A stretch of DNA of 64,000 nucleotides from Sphingobacterium populi (GTDB taxonomy: Bacteria; Bacteroidota; Bacteroidia; Sphingobacteriales; Sphingobacteriaceae): assembly GCF_001586775.1 (NCBI RefSeq), contig NZ_LQXS01000001.1:868001-932000 (forward strand), in the 5' to 3' direction. Made by a program: the position numbers and the translations under genes. The notes beneath the pieces are model-generated. The model saw nothing but the letters and a program-made list of their open reading frames with translations. It ran no database searches and was not told where the DNA came from. Shown here piece after piece: positions 35,041 through 46,363 of this stretch. How positions within the stretch are numbered: the first letter of the stretch is position 1; every line of letters begins with the position of its first letter.

Positions 35041-35083
35041 TATTTTTTCTGATCTTAGCGCCATTTACTTCTAGGTATTTTAG

Positions 35084-36284
35084 CTAATAAGCACTTAAGA
35101 TGCTATTTCCTGAGCGATACGGTGGTTTTTTTCTTAAATGCTTTCTGCGCTTATTCCACCAAATCAAAAAGCCCGTTATAGGCAACGTAGCGCATATGAG
35201 ACTTGCAACAAATGCTAGTATTTGAGTGGGCCATCCATAGATTCGTCCTGTATGAATCTCTAAATTGGAATTTCTCCACTTGATCCCCAATGATTTGTTA
35301 TGTTGTAGCAAAGCATCAAATAACTTACCCGTTCGGCCATCAAAATAGTAGTAGTTCATACCTCGCCAACCGTCGTTATTATTGGTAATAACAACCGTGA
35401 GCACACTTTTATTTTCTTCAGTGGGAAATACTATTCCAATCTGCCTCCACGGTGTACCCTCTAATTGCGATAGCAATTCGGTATAGATGACATCCGTTTT
35501 GTTTAACGTAGAATCTTGCCCTTGAAAAGGAGGAAGAGTTCGAAAAAAAAGACGGGCGTTCCTTCTCACCAAGCATTTTGTACATGCCCAACTCCCACCA
35601 TCTAAATGACCATACCAACCCTGTAATTACAAATAATATAGCGAAAGGAATCACATAAAAGCCGACACTATTATGCAAATCATAGTTTATTCGCTTCCAT
35701 TTAGCGCTGAACTTAATCTGCAAATTTCGCTTGAGCTGCTTATAGTTTTTAGGTATCCACAATATTAGGCCAGTGAGTACTGCGATCAAGAATATCAAAG
35801 TAAAGCCACCGACAATCACACTTCCTACTGGCTTCACGAGTAACAATTGACGGTGCAAGAGTTCGACCACATGAAAAAACTCATAACGCATATCCATCAC
35901 GCCAAGTACTTGACCAGTATACTGATTGATATATACTTGATCCTGATAGGCATACTGACTAAATGCAGATAGATTTATATTGGCAACATCATTGACTCGG
36001 GTGGCGGTAAATACATACGCCTTTTCAGGACTCGTAATCTGTACTCCATCAATTATCTTTTCGGCACCTAAGCTGTGCTTCGCCTTTTCTAAAAGTTCTG
36101 ACAAAGGTCGAACCGTGTTTTCTGGTTCCACATATACTATGTCGCGATGTACCCAGTCGAATATTTCTTGATCAAAGGTGTATATGCAGCCAGTGATGGA
36201 CACGATAAAGATGACAATTCCGGTCACGAGCCCAATCCACAAATGGAGCCATCCAACTATTTTTTTAAACTTTGATTTGGCCAT
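35084..36284 (-). CDS. PepSY-associated membrane protein (iron uptake), one-base frameshift
   Basis: A PepSY-TM family inner-membrane protein of about 399 residues when corrected, often found with siderophore receptors and thought to help in iron release or reduction. The N-terminal helix is in KIVGWLHLWIGLVTGIVIF, and a central pair is around PVGSVIVGGFTLIFLIAVLTG. After the break a last helix lies near ILAFVASLICATLPITGFLIWW. The two parts are in different frames, joined at a T8 run on the minus strand (35543-35550). Removing one T gives ERPSFFRTLPPFQGQD in one frame. The ATG directly follows the siderophore receptor stop (TAAATG), so both are in one operon. Confidence 0.85.
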
Positions 36285-38753
36285 TTAGAAGCTGTAACCT
36301 AATGATAGCAGGTAATTTTGAGGAACACCAGGAAACAAGCGCAAGTAATCGTATCCGCCGACCCAATGCTTTTTGTTGGTGATATTATTGGCATTTAATT
36401 GCAAATTCATCTTCCCTACGGTATAAAACAGCGCAGCATTGAGCACAGTATAGGAAGGAATCGTCAGTTGCTCGTCTGCCGCTCGAGATCGGTCGAATAT
36501 CAGATTACGTTGGTCAACAAAGTTTCCACCAAAGGCAATCCCTAAACCTTGCAGCAAACCACTGGAGATATTGTAACGTGTCCATATGTTTGCCGTGTTT
36601 TTAGGCGTATTTGGTTTCTGTAAACCTATTTCTTCAGGATTTGCACTTTCTAAAAACTTAGCATCATTATAGGAATAAGAGGCAATTATATTCCAGTTAG
36701 GCCGAATTGAACCAATGAGGTCTAATTCAAAACCTCGCGATTGTTCCCGACCAATTTGCTGCAAAAGATCCGGTTCGCCCGTAATACCATATAGCCCACC
36801 GGTTTGGTTTATTTCATAAATTGCGGCAGTAATGGTCAACTGATCTTCGAGCCAACTGGTTTTTGTTCCGAATTCGATCATGTTACTTTCCAACGGGTCG
36901 AATGGTCCACCAGCATTAGGATTTGCTATCGTGGCCGCTGTTTGAGGATTGTAGCCTGTTACATAACTTCCGTAAACATTGATATTGGGATTAATGGTAT
37001 ACACTAAACCTAATCGCGGAAGCCAAGCACTAGAGTGTGTCTTTTCTTCAGCCTGTGTTTTGTATTCAACAAAATCAGTATAATACTCGTACCGCATGCC
37101 CAACATGGCCTGAAGGTTTCCGATGGTGATCTGATCCTGCACATAGCCAGCCTGTAGATAGTAATACGATGGGGCAACGGTAGATTGACTAAAGAAAGAT
37201 TTACTATCATCCATCATCCGATTGGACGACATTGGGTCAGAAAGATTAAAATGAGGCACATTGGGAACTGGATTCCCATTTGCATCCAATAAGTAAGCTG
37301 ATTGATTAGCCGGGTTGTAGGAATTGATCGCACCATTATTGGCTGCATTGCGGTATCCGGAGGCGGTCAGTTGCGAACCGCCAACAGGTGTTCTTTCAGA
37401 ACCCAAGTCATAACCAAATACGATTTTGTGCCCTAATATGCCGGTTTGAGTCGTATAATTGAAATACGCTGCCAAATTATCGATATAGCGGTTGCGTATA
37501 CGCTGTTGAATCATCATACCAACCCTATCTTCAATCGGATTTCCATCGCCGTCCAATGCGTACATATTAGATGTACGATGCTCGTATAAACTTTCATTAT
37601 AGCCTGTCTTCAGATAGGAAGCGTTAAAACTTAGATTGTCATTAATCTGATGGTTCAACCACAACGAGGCATTATAAGTAAGCTCATTCAAATAATCGTT
37701 GGCAGTATTTAAAGAAAGTGATTGTGGCGTACTATGGAGATCGTAACTACCGAAAATGGGTTGCCCACGATCTAGCCGGCTTTTGGAATCTGTATACACT
37801 AAATCAAAGTTGATACTAGTTCTATCGGAAGCGATGAAGGTGAGTGATGGCGCTATGACTAGATTTTTATCGAACATTAAGTCGCGGAAATTCTGTGCAT
37901 TCTCATATCCCAAATTCACGCGATACAATAACGAACTGTCCTTTGTGGCAGGACCTGTAAAGTCTGCCAAAGCACGGAACGTATCAAAACTTCCCAAAGA
38001 TAGATTTATCGAGCGACGCGTTTCATCCAATGGTTTCTTGGTCACGCGATTGACCACCCCACCAGGGCTGGCATTGCCAAATAAAGCCGATGATGGTCCT
38101 TTTAAGACTTCCACTCTTTCTAAATAGTTAGCTAGTGACTGTTTCCAAAATCCAGTGGAAGTACGGAGTCCATTCAAAAGTTGGGTATTCGCTTGGCCAT
38201 TCACTCTAAAACCGCGGATCGTGAGGTCGTCATAAAAGGAAAACTGATTGACACCGCTAAAATTTTTCACGACATCCCCTACTCGCATCGCACCTTGGTC
38301 GGCTATCAATTCTTTACTGGCATAGGAGATCGATTGCGGAACGTCTTTGATGGCCGTTTCATTTTTATTACCAATGAAGGTACGGGTTGTCTTATAAGTT
38401 TGTTCCTTGCGGCCAATAATCTCTACCTGCTGCAACGTGGACTGAGAACTGCTGAGCATGATGTCTAATGTGATTGGCTTCCCTGCCTTAGCCTGTATAG
38501 TTATTATTTGAGTTTCATAACCAACCAAACTAAATTGCACACTATGGCTTCCTTCTGGAATATTTAAGAAGAAATATCCCTGGGCATCGGCTGCTGTACG
38601 TAGCGATGAACCTCTTACAGTAATAGAGGTCCCGGATAATGAATTCCCTTGCAAGTCGGTAATATCTCCCTGCAAGATTGCTGACGATTGAGCTTTTGTT
38701 TGTTGAAATAATACCACAAGTAGTATGGTAATAATGTATGTTAGGTAACGCAT
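36285..38753 (-). CDS. TonB-dependent siderophore receptor
   Basis: An 822-residue outer-membrane receptor of the ferrichrome/hydroxamate-type group. After a signal peptide (to about residue 21, TKAQS) comes a carboxypeptidase-regulatory-like beta domain (about 25-105, GTSITVRGSSLRTAADAQGY). Next is a plug with IGNKNETAIKDVPQSISYA, LIADQGAMRVGDV and RVEVLKGPSSALFGNASPGGVVNRVTKKP, then a 22-strand barrel ending in LLSLGYSF with terminal Phe. It is cotranscribed with the PepSY protein. No Fur box could be assigned with confidence. The exact siderophore is unknown. Confidence 0.92.
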   Translation of the reverse strand: MRYLTYIITILLVVLFQQTKAQSSAILQGDITDLQGNSLSGTSITVRGSSLRTAADAQGYFFLNIPEGSHSVQFSLVGYETQIITIQAKAGKPITLDIMLSSSQSTLQQVEIIGRKEQTYKTTRTFIGNKNETAIKDVPQSISYASKELIADQGAMRVGDVVKNFSGVNQFSFYDDLTIRGFRVNGQANTQLLNGLRTSTGFWKQSLANYLERVEVLKGPSSALFGNASPGGVVNRVTKKPLDETRRSINLSLGSFDTFRALADFTGPATKDSSLLYRVNLGYENAQNFRDLMFDKNLVIAPSLTFIASDRTSINFDLVYTDSKSRLDRGQPIFGSYDLHSTPQSLSLNTANDYLNELTYNASLWLNHQINDNLSFNASYLKTGYNESLYEHRTSNMYALDGDGNPIEDRVGMMIQQRIRNRYIDNLAAYFNYTTQTGILGHKIVFGYDLGSERTPVGGSQLTASGYRNAANNGAINSYNPANQSAYLLDANGNPVPNVPHFNLSDPMSSNRMMDDSKSFFSQSTVAPSYYYLQAGYVQDQITIGNLQAMLGMRYEYYTDFVEYKTQAEEKTHSSAWLPRLGLVYTINPNINVYGSYVTGYNPQTAATIANPNAGGPFDPLESNMIEFGTKTSWLEDQLTITAAIYEINQTGGLYGITGEPDLLQQIGREQSRGFELDLIGSIRPNWNIIASYSYNDAKFLESANPEEIGLQKPNTPKNTANIWTRYNISSGLLQGLGIAFGGNFVDQRNLIFDRSRAADEQLTIPSYTVLNAALFYTVGKMNLQLNANNITNKKHWVGGYDYLRLFPGVPQNYLLSLGYSF

Positions 38754-38949
38754 TTATTTAGACTAAATATAAACGGATGCTAAGTTATAATCTAATCGCT
38801 AATAATGCAATAATTACCTAAAAATTTCTCCAATCGAGCGCCCTATAGAAAAAAAGTATAGTAGTTCAGGTTCACATCGTATCCAAATTATAAATACCTT
38901 AAAATTTCAAGGATTTTGTCACATAATATGTTGTTATGGTGATCTGTAT

Positions 38950-39168
38950 CTAGATTAATCCCCAGGTTTGATACGCTCGTTCGACGGCGCTGTAAAGTTT
39001 CTCGTGATTTTCTCTTGTAATATTACCATTATCGGATCGTACTTCTAGCCTATTGTTCGCTATGGTAATTCTAAGATCAATACTACTGCCGGTACTATGC
39101 CAGCACCTTACCAGATGATCATCCATCCATTTGAACTCAAAATTTGATTTCTCGTCAAAGTATTCCAT
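38950..39168 (-). CDS. Small hypothetical protein (72 aa)
   Basis: A 72-residue soluble protein beginning MEYFDEKSNFEFKWMDDHLVRCW and rich in charged and aromatic residues. A beta-rich first half is followed by a helix (ENHEKLYSAVERAYQTWG). No family recognised. It lies alone between the siderophore receptor and the MFS gene. The composition looks like a real folded protein. Confidence 0.5.
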   Translation of the reverse strand: MEYFDEKSNFEFKWMDDHLVRCWHSTGSSIDLRITIANNRLEVRSDNGNITRENHEKLYSAVERAYQTWGLI

Positions 39169-39326
39169 ACTTCCAATATACTATTTCACTTTTTGTGATG
39201 AGCCTAATTTTTCTTAATAAAACGGATCTCATCACAATACCCCATTACAGAAAGCTATATTTGCGGGCGATAGATAGATCATGTCTTGCATCAGATCAAG
39301 ATCAGGACAGTCAAAATTTTCTTATA

Positions 39327-40520
39327 ATGACTACTAGCACCGCAGCACGGCTTTCATTCATCAATATTCTTGTCGTTATCCTGATAGCGGGAAACCTACG
39401 TGCGCCGATCACATCCGTCGGACCGATTCTAAAAGAAATATTGTTGGATCTGAACCTCAATGCGGTACAGGGAAGTTTATTGACATCCATTCCACTATTT
39501 GTATTTGCCAGCTGTTCTATTGTGGTAAGCCGTATTGCATCTCGCGTTACGATCACATCCATTTTATTGTTTTCTGCCATTATATTACTCGCTGGCTTAT
39601 GTTTCCGTATTTATGGCACTAGTGTGATGCTATTTATCGGATCGTTATTTATCGGACTGGGCATCTGCATCGGCAATGTGGTTACGCCGGTATTTATAAA
39701 GCGAAATTTTCCGCAACACGTAGGTCTTCTTACAGGAATATTTTCAGTGGCCATGACTGTGCTAGCGGCGCTAGCTTCTGGCGTAAGCGTGTCGATTGCC
39801 GCCTTCCGCGACAGCGGTTGGAAAGCTTCTTTAGGTATATGGATCTTTTGGTCAGTCCTGACCATCACAGGCATATTGATCAAGATATTATCCGAACGTA
39901 GAGCAGCCACGCCCGTAGATCAGAAAGCCATCAGCAGCAATTTTTCGGTCATACGATCAAAGATGGCCTGGTTTATCAGCATTTTCATGGGGCTGCAGTC
40001 CTTTTTGTATTTCACGATTATCGCATTACTTCCGACTATACTACAGCACTATGGCATGGATGAATCTTCTACTGGTATCGTACTCACGGTTTTACAGCTT
40101 ACGATGATTCCGGTGATGTTTTTATGTCCTATCGTCGCTACTAAGATGAAAAATCAAAGACCGCTTATTCACCTCATCTGTGCGTGTATGTTGATAGGTA
40201 TTATACTTCTTAACACGTATCATACGGTATTGATCTATGTAGCAGCGGTATTGATTGGCATTACCTTCGGACTTGCATTCAGTTTATCAGTCGTTTTCTT
40301 CTCTCTAAAAACCCGAACCCTAGAAGGCACGGTAAAAATATCAGGGAAGGCACAATCTACCGGTTATTTCATTGCAGCATTTGGCCCCTTGCTTTTTGGA
40401 TTTCTACATAACTACGATACGACGTGGATAGCGTCATTTGTATTACTGGTCGTCGTTACAATTGTTATGTGGATGACGGGACTAAAGGCTGCGCAGGAAA
40501 AATTTGTCGAGGATTATTAG
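39327..40520 (+). CDS. MFS transporter, CynX/NimT type
   Basis: A 397-residue MFS permease with 12 helices, starting at ATG 39327 (MTTSTAARLSF); the longer open frame upstream lacks family features and overlaps the small divergent gene. The N-terminal NLRAPITSVGPIL is the CynX/NimT family signature, and GTVKISGKAQSTGYFIAAFGPLLFGFLHNY matches the C-terminal half of these proteins. Relatives export or import cyanate, nitroimidazoles or other small anions; the substrate here is unknown. Confidence 0.87.
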   Translation: MTTSTAARLSFINILVVILIAGNLRAPITSVGPILKEILLDLNLNAVQGSLLTSIPLFVFASCSIVVSRIASRVTITSILLFSAIILLAGLCFRIYGTSVMLFIGSLFIGLGICIGNVVTPVFIKRNFPQHVGLLTGIFSVAMTVLAALASGVSVSIAAFRDSGWKASLGIWIFWSVLTITGILIKILSERRAATPVDQKAISSNFSVIRSKMAWFISIFMGLQSFLYFTIIALLPTILQHYGMDESSTGIVLTVLQLTMIPVMFLCPIVATKMKNQRPLIHLICACMLIGIILLNTYHTVLIYVAAVLIGITFGLAFSLSVVFFSLKTRTLEGTVKISGKAQSTGYFIAAFGPLLFGFLHNYDTTWIASFVLLVVVTIVMWMTGLKAAQEKFVEDY

Positions 40521-40570
40521 TGATGATTAATTCATTCCGACACCTATTGTTAAATAGCTAATATCGCAAG

Positions 40571-40615
40571 AAAGCTGAGCGCATTTCCCTGAATAATTGA
40601 AATGCGCTCAGCTTT
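40571..40615. terminator. Bidirectional hairpin between MFS and phosphatase genes
   Basis: AAAGCTGAGCGCATTTC and GAAATGCGCTCAGCTTT form a perfect 17-base-pair stem with an 11-base loop, centred between the convergent stops at 40520 and 40633. Confidence 0.8.
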
Positions 40616-40632
40616 GCAATGTATAGATCTAA

Positions 40633-41637
40633 CTAGATACTATTTATTTCTGTTGTATACAATACTTTTCCTTGATGGTCAATGCATTGTACTTGCATTT
40701 TCTCCTGATTGAGGCTGAAGTACATAAAGCCATAAGCAGATGCTGCATAATGTACCATATCCAAATCAGGCTTCACAAGCGTCACTTCAGATCCGCCACC
40801 AGAGATCAACTGCCGAAAGCAAGTTCCCTCCTCTTGGATATCCTGTAACGAATGCTCATGACCAGATAAATATACAGGAATTCGATGTTCTTCCAGAATA
40901 GGTTGCAACACCTTGCGCACTGCCTTGGTATCATAGTTTTCTGTACGAGGGCCAGCTGTATAAATTGGATGATGCCCCACCACGATTTTCCAAGTCGCCT
41001 TTGACGTGCTAAGGAGTTCATCCAGCCATGCCAATTGCCGTTCAGGATATTGCCCTTCTACATGCGGACCATACTCTTTGTTGCTGTAAAACTCCGGGAT
41101 CATAGGATTAGTGTCTATAAAAGCCAACAAGGCTGTTTTGCCATCCTTCAAACGAAACTCTTTGCTATAGTAACGTGCCGGCATCTTCCATCGTCGGCTA
41201 ATTTTGCTATAGCGCACTTGCGCATCGGGATCCGACTTGTAATCATGGTTTCCTAAGATGGGATACCAATCCCACTGCAACGAAAAATCTGAATAAATAT
41301 CTTCGAAGGAATAACGCCATAAGGGATCGTGCTCACTGACTACACCGGATGGGTAAAAATTATCTCCCGTGGATATGATGAAGTCATTCGGATGTGCTGT
41401 TGTCCATTTGCCCATCTGCACTGCTACTTGTCGTTGGTGATCTGCACCATTGCGCCCCCAATCGCCAATAGCGACAAAATGCACATCGTATTCGCCCTTG
41501 GCTACCACACGTCCATCTACATTCGTACCTTCCATATCTGCAGGTGTTCCTGCTACTCCATTCACTAGCGGTACGGTAGCTAGGCCAGCGCTGAGCGCCG
41601 TGCCTAGTGTACTTTTCATAAAATCTCTTCTCTTCAT
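40633..41637 (-). CDS. Tat-exported acid-phosphatase-like metallophosphoesterase
   Basis: A 334-residue calcineurin-like phosphoesterase resembling tartrate-resistant/purple acid phosphatase (ACP5-like). The Tat-type signal is MKRRDFMKSTLG followed by a hydrophobic stretch. Metal-binding motifs in order are VAIGDWGRNG, STGDNFYPSG, LGNHDYKSD, VGHHPIYTAG and LSGHEHSLQ, all intact. It lies 15 bases downstream of a SusD gene in a unit with SusC and, further up, FecR and a sigma factor. That placement suggests it removes phosphate from an organic compound imported or captured by the SusCD pair; this is inference. Confidence 0.9.
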   Translation of the reverse strand: MKRRDFMKSTLGTALSAGLATVPLVNGVAGTPADMEGTNVDGRVVAKGEYDVHFVAIGDWGRNGADHQRQVAVQMGKWTTAHPNDFIISTGDNFYPSGVVSEHDPLWRYSFEDIYSDFSLQWDWYPILGNHDYKSDPDAQVRYSKISRRWKMPARYYSKEFRLKDGKTALLAFIDTNPMIPEFYSNKEYGPHVEGQYPERQLAWLDELLSTSKATWKIVVGHHPIYTAGPRTENYDTKAVRKVLQPILEEHRIPVYLSGHEHSLQDIQEEGTCFRQLISGGGSEVTLVKPDLDMVHYAASAYGFMYFSLNQEKMQVQCIDHQGKVLYTTEINSI

Positions 41638-41652
41638 TAGTAGTTGCCTGTC

Positions 41653-43304
41653 CTAGTAGCCATTATTTTGTGTCCAATTGGTATTGACCTCCATTACCGG
41701 ACGCGGAATAGGAAATATTCTACGGAAGTTTTCACTGTATCCTGCTGTGTAAAGCGATTTGAAGCCCCAATCTTGTTCAAACACACCAAAGCGAATCAGG
41801 TCATTCCTGCGCCACGATTCATCTGCAAATTCCCGTGCGCGCTCGTCTAATACGTCAGTCAGTGTTGGCTGTTGAGTCAGATTCGGTGCTTTCACATACG
41901 TACGGATCTCGTTAATCAACGATTGCGGCGTTTGTCCTTGTGTTGGCGCAGCACCACGAAGAATTGCTTCTGCTTTCATCAACAATACATCAGCGTACCG
42001 GAAGATAGGCACATCATTACTTTGGCTTCGCTGATTTGCAGCCGTAACATTGACATCCATATAAAATTTCACAGAGCGATAGCCCATAGATCTTCCCTTT
42101 TGGTCATTACCCGCATTCAGGGTTGGTCCACCATCAGGACGTAATTGAATCTCTTTGGTGGTTTCCATATGCCAGTTAAAAACTTCATCCGCATCAGCGC
42201 CGGTATAATCTTGATCGATACCACGCTTGGACGTTCTGATTAAGAATGGCCGACTAAGATCGGGTGCATAATCTGACCAGTAATATTGCAAACCGCCCAT
42301 ATACGAAGCATTACGTTCGTCGCCCGGAAGATTGAATTTGTCTAAGAATGTTGGTAATACGCGTAACGTTCCGCCGACACTTTGCGGCAGCGGTGCAAAT
42401 TGATTTTGACCACTACGATGAATCCAAAATCGCGCGTAGGTCATTCCCTGTTGTTTCTCCCGATCGTAAGGCATGGCGAAAATAAAGTCTTTGATCTGCG
42501 GACCATTATCTGGTCTGAATTTTTCTAGGAAGCGATGGCTACTCAGATTAAACTGCCCCGATTGAATGATTTCATCACAAAAAGCCACGACCTCATTGAG
42601 TTTTTCATTCGTCATCGCTGGATTGTAGGTCGCTACATCGCTTGCTGTATATACCGCCCAATTGAGGTAAAGCTTCGCCAACAAAGCATCGGCCATATGG
42701 CGCGTTGCTTTTCCATAGGTCGCTGCGGAAACGGCAACCGGCAAACGCTCACGCACGGCTAACAATTCGGATTCGATAAATTGGCAGATCTCGGCACGTG
42801 AGGTACGCTCTGGGATCTGATCTACCTTAGATACGATGAGCGGCGCAGCACCAAAGTTGTCGATCAGGATAAAGTAGAAGTACGCCCGCATGGCACGCAT
42901 CGGCGCGGCGCTCTCGCCTTCGTCATCATTGAAGATGGCGAGTACGTTATTAGCGAGGTTGATGCCAGACATGGCGCCATTCCAGATACCTGGCAAAAGC
43001 GCATTATCCGCCGTCCAATTATGCACATGCAATTCGCGAAAACGACCGCCATCGTAGTAATCTGTTCCTAATGCTAAGCTGACCGCTTCATCAGATGATA
43101 GCGTTTGCACCATCCAATGATTGTTGCCCAAGGCGCTGCGGTAGGCAGCATATACATCGGCCGAGATCGCTTCGGCGCGCGCTCTGTCGTGGGAAATTCG
43201 GTGTATTGCGATTTAATATCGACATCCAGATCAGTACAGGACGAAAGTAGTAGAGCGGCGCATAATGCACTGGATATAAAGAAAGTATAGAAAGATAATT
43301 TCAT
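41653..43304 (-). CDS. SusD/RagB family outer-membrane lipoprotein, one-base frameshift
   Basis: A SusD-like surface lipoprotein of about 550 residues when corrected, which binds nutrients and forms the lid of its SusC channel. The signal and lipobox are in MKLSFYTFFISSALC and LLLSSCTDLD. The first 45 or so residues and the rest lie in different frames, joined in the GC-rich run at about 43174-43182. Adding one base there gives TTERAAEAISADVYAAYRS and then GNNHWMVQTLSSDEA in one frame. The C-terminus has the family RRNDLIRFG and FPIPRPVMEVNTNWTQN motifs. The gene lies 12 bases after the susC stop. Confidence 0.87.
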
Positions 43305-43316
43305 GATTGATTCAGA

Positions 43317-46300
43317 TTATAAATTAAAGTTTAGACCAAACATCCAAGTGCGTGTGCGAGGATAGGTTTGGCGATTATCGATACCCGGCATCAGACCGCC
43401 AAGATCTACTTCAGGATCAATTCCCTTGTAGCCTGTAAGCGTGAATACATTATTTACCGTCGCATACACGCGAAGGTTCTTAATCGATGTACCATTGGTA
43501 GGGATTTGGTAAGCTAGGGTAAGATATGCCAAACGCAGGTAGTCACCTTTTTCCAAATAACGATCCGATAAATAATGGGCATTTATATCTGTCATCTTCT
43601 CGGTTTCAAATACGCTAGCCAACACATTTTTTTGCCCCGCATTACCGACCACATTAGAATGCCGCGCACGCGTAGCATTCATGATCTGATGACCAAATAC
43701 GCCTTGAAACATACCCGTCAGCGCAAATCCGCGGTACTGCAAGCTATTGTTCCAGCCCAACGTATAGCGCGGTTGTGCTGTACCGGTTGCGGTACGATCT
43801 TTATTCACTGGCGTAATGGTGGTATTGCCTGTGCGCTCACCACTTTGTGCATCGCGTTCGTAGAATGTAGAGATGCCGTCTTCATTATAGCCAGCCCACT
43901 CCCAAGTATAAAATTGTCCGATAGGTGCACCTTCCATCAAGCGTTGCTGAAATGCATTACTTTGTCCAGCGCCGCCCAAGTTTGCCAAGTCGATGTATGC
44001 CGTCGAAAACTCTTGATTCGATATACGCGTTACCTCATTTCTATTATGCGAAGCCACGATATCGGTGTTCCAGCGCAAACTTCCTGTGCGCAGTGGCGCA
44101 AAGTTTAAGGTAAGCTCTACACCGCGATTGTTGATCTCGCCCACATTCGCCGTTAAGGAACTGTATAAATATTTGGTTGTAGATACCGCGTAGTCGTAGA
44201 TTAAGTCCGTCGTATTTTTCGTGTAGTATTCCAAGGTACCACTTAGCCGATTATCCAAGATGGCAAAATCCAAACCCAGATTGAGCATACCTGTACGCTC
44301 CCATCTTAGATCAGGATTCGCATTGCGTAATGCCGCCAAAGTACGAAGGTCGCGCCCGTTGGCATCTGTATAGAAACTTGAGGTAGCTCCGTATACACGC
44401 GCGCCGTAAACACATCAAATCCTAATGAATTGCCACTCACACCATAGCCAGCACGTAGTTTCAAATCGTTGAAAACACCCAAATCCTGGACGAAGTTTTC
44501 TTCAGACAAGCGCCAAGCGGCAGAGATGGATGGAAATGTTGCCCAGCGATTGTTTTCGCCAAAGGCAGACGAACCATCACGGCGTACGGTTGCTTGAAAG
44601 ATGTACTTGCTGTTGTACGTATAATTCAAACGACCGTAAAAAGAGATCATGCGTAAGGTGGACAGGTAATAATTACCGAATCCAAGCAGATCAACCACAT
44701 TCGCCATTCCTGGATTGTAATATCCTAAGCCATCATCATAGTAATCGGATGTAGTGAGTTGAAAACCATCATTATTATTGTTTTCTTCCCATGAGTAACC
44801 AGCTAGTGCGTTCAGCTTATGCTTGTCTCCAAATGTTTTCTCGTAATTCAAGTTCATCTCCATGACCTTACGCTCATCTTCCACGGCAGCGCGGATAGAG
44901 CGACCATTTTGATTACGCGCAGCCATGGATTTGCTGGTATAATACTGAGAAGGATTGAACTGTCGGTTTTGCATCGACAAGTCCAAGTTGTAGGTTAAAC
45001 CAGACAGTATCTCATAGCCCAAGCGCGCATGCGTCTGCAATACCTTGGTTTTCGTAAAATTGGTGTTTTCTTCGATCAGGGACACCGGATTGACATATTG
45101 AGAGCGATCTGTCTTCTCAAACCACGATCCATCTTCCTGCCTCACGGGGGAAACGGGCAAATAGTAATACATGGCGTCGTACACGCTCAGTCCGTCGCCC
45201 AGTGCCAGTACATCATTTTGCTTGGTAATACTGGCATTCACATTGAATGAAGCAGTTAGTCGATCGCTTAGCGCTTTGGTTTGTACAAAACCGCGAGCGA
45301 TCTGCCTACCCATATCGGTACCTTTTATCACTCCATTATTCTGAAAAGTATTGATGCTAGCGTTGTATTGGGTGCGCTCGGTAGCACCTAGTAGTGAAAT
45401 ATTGTGATTGTTGGACACGCCGGTGCGCTCCACTTCCCGTTGCCAATCTGTATCGGCTCCCAGATCATCCGTAGGTTCCATGCTAAAGTTGTTTTCTTCG
45501 ACAAATCGACGGTATTCTGCACCAGTCATCATTTCATAGCGGCGCGCCACTTTATCTAGTGCAACATAGCCATTGTACGAAATACCCGTTTGACCAGCTT
45601 TGCCTCGTTTGGTGGTCACGATGATCACGCCGTTGGCCGCTTTAGAACCGTAAATAGCCGTTGCAGAAGCGTCTCTGAGTACATTGATACTGGCAATATC
45701 ATCTGGCGCAACAAGTGCCAATGAAGCACCAGGAACACCGTCAATTACATAATACGGCTCCATGGCTTCGCCAGTCCGTAAGGTAGATGCTCCACGCAAA
45801 CTCACCGAAGGCGTCGCATTCGGATTACTGTTATTCGTAGAGATCGTTAAGCCCGGGACTTTGCCCTGCAACATTTGCGCAGGCGAGGTCAACACACCGA
45901 CATTCATATTTTCGGCCTCGATGGTCGTGATCGAACTCGTCACATCCTTACGGGAAAGTCTTCCGTAACCAATCACTACTTCTTCTATCGCAGTAGTTAC
46001 CGGACGCATCTTGATGCTGAGTGCCAGCACCTCGCCCGATCTTATAAAATAGCCTCGTAAAGTATCTGGCTCAAATCCTAAAGAATTAAAAATAAAATGG
46101 TAAGGTCCGCCAGTTGGCAATCCGCTAAATGAAAACAATCCCTGATTGTTAGAAGTGGTCGTATAGCTCAATCCATCTTTGGAATGTACCGCATCGATAT
46201 TCACGCCCGACACAAAGCCGCCGGATTCATTTTGTGTACCGCCCCGTACTTGAATTTGCTGGGCTTGGCTTCGACAGATCGTCGTACCGAATAATACAAA

Positions 46301-46342
46301 AAGCACAATGACTCTTTGCCATGTTTGTAAATGGTGTAACAT
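43317..46342 (-). CDS. SusC/RagA family TonB-linked receptor, one-base frameshift
   Basis: A SusC-like TonB-dependent outer-membrane transporter of about 1,008 residues when corrected. Signal to about residue 28 (RSQAQQ), CarboxypepD_reg-like domain (about 30-115), TonB-dependent plug with IEEVVIGYGRLSRKDVTSSI, YYVIDGVPGASLALV, INVLRDASATAIYGSKAANG, then the barrel ending in RTWMFGLNFNL. The frame breaks near 44388-44397. Adding one base gives GATSSFYTDANGRDLRTLAA and joins the barrel to AALRNANPDLRWERTG. An STN domain, common in sigma/FecR-controlled receptors, is not seen between signal and regulatory domain. Confidence 0.88.
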
Positions 46343-46363
46343 ATTAATTATGGTTGTTTGGTT

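Noticed and set aside
43575..44108. 177-codon plus-strand frame
   Set aside because: Shadow of the SusC barrel region on the opposite strand.
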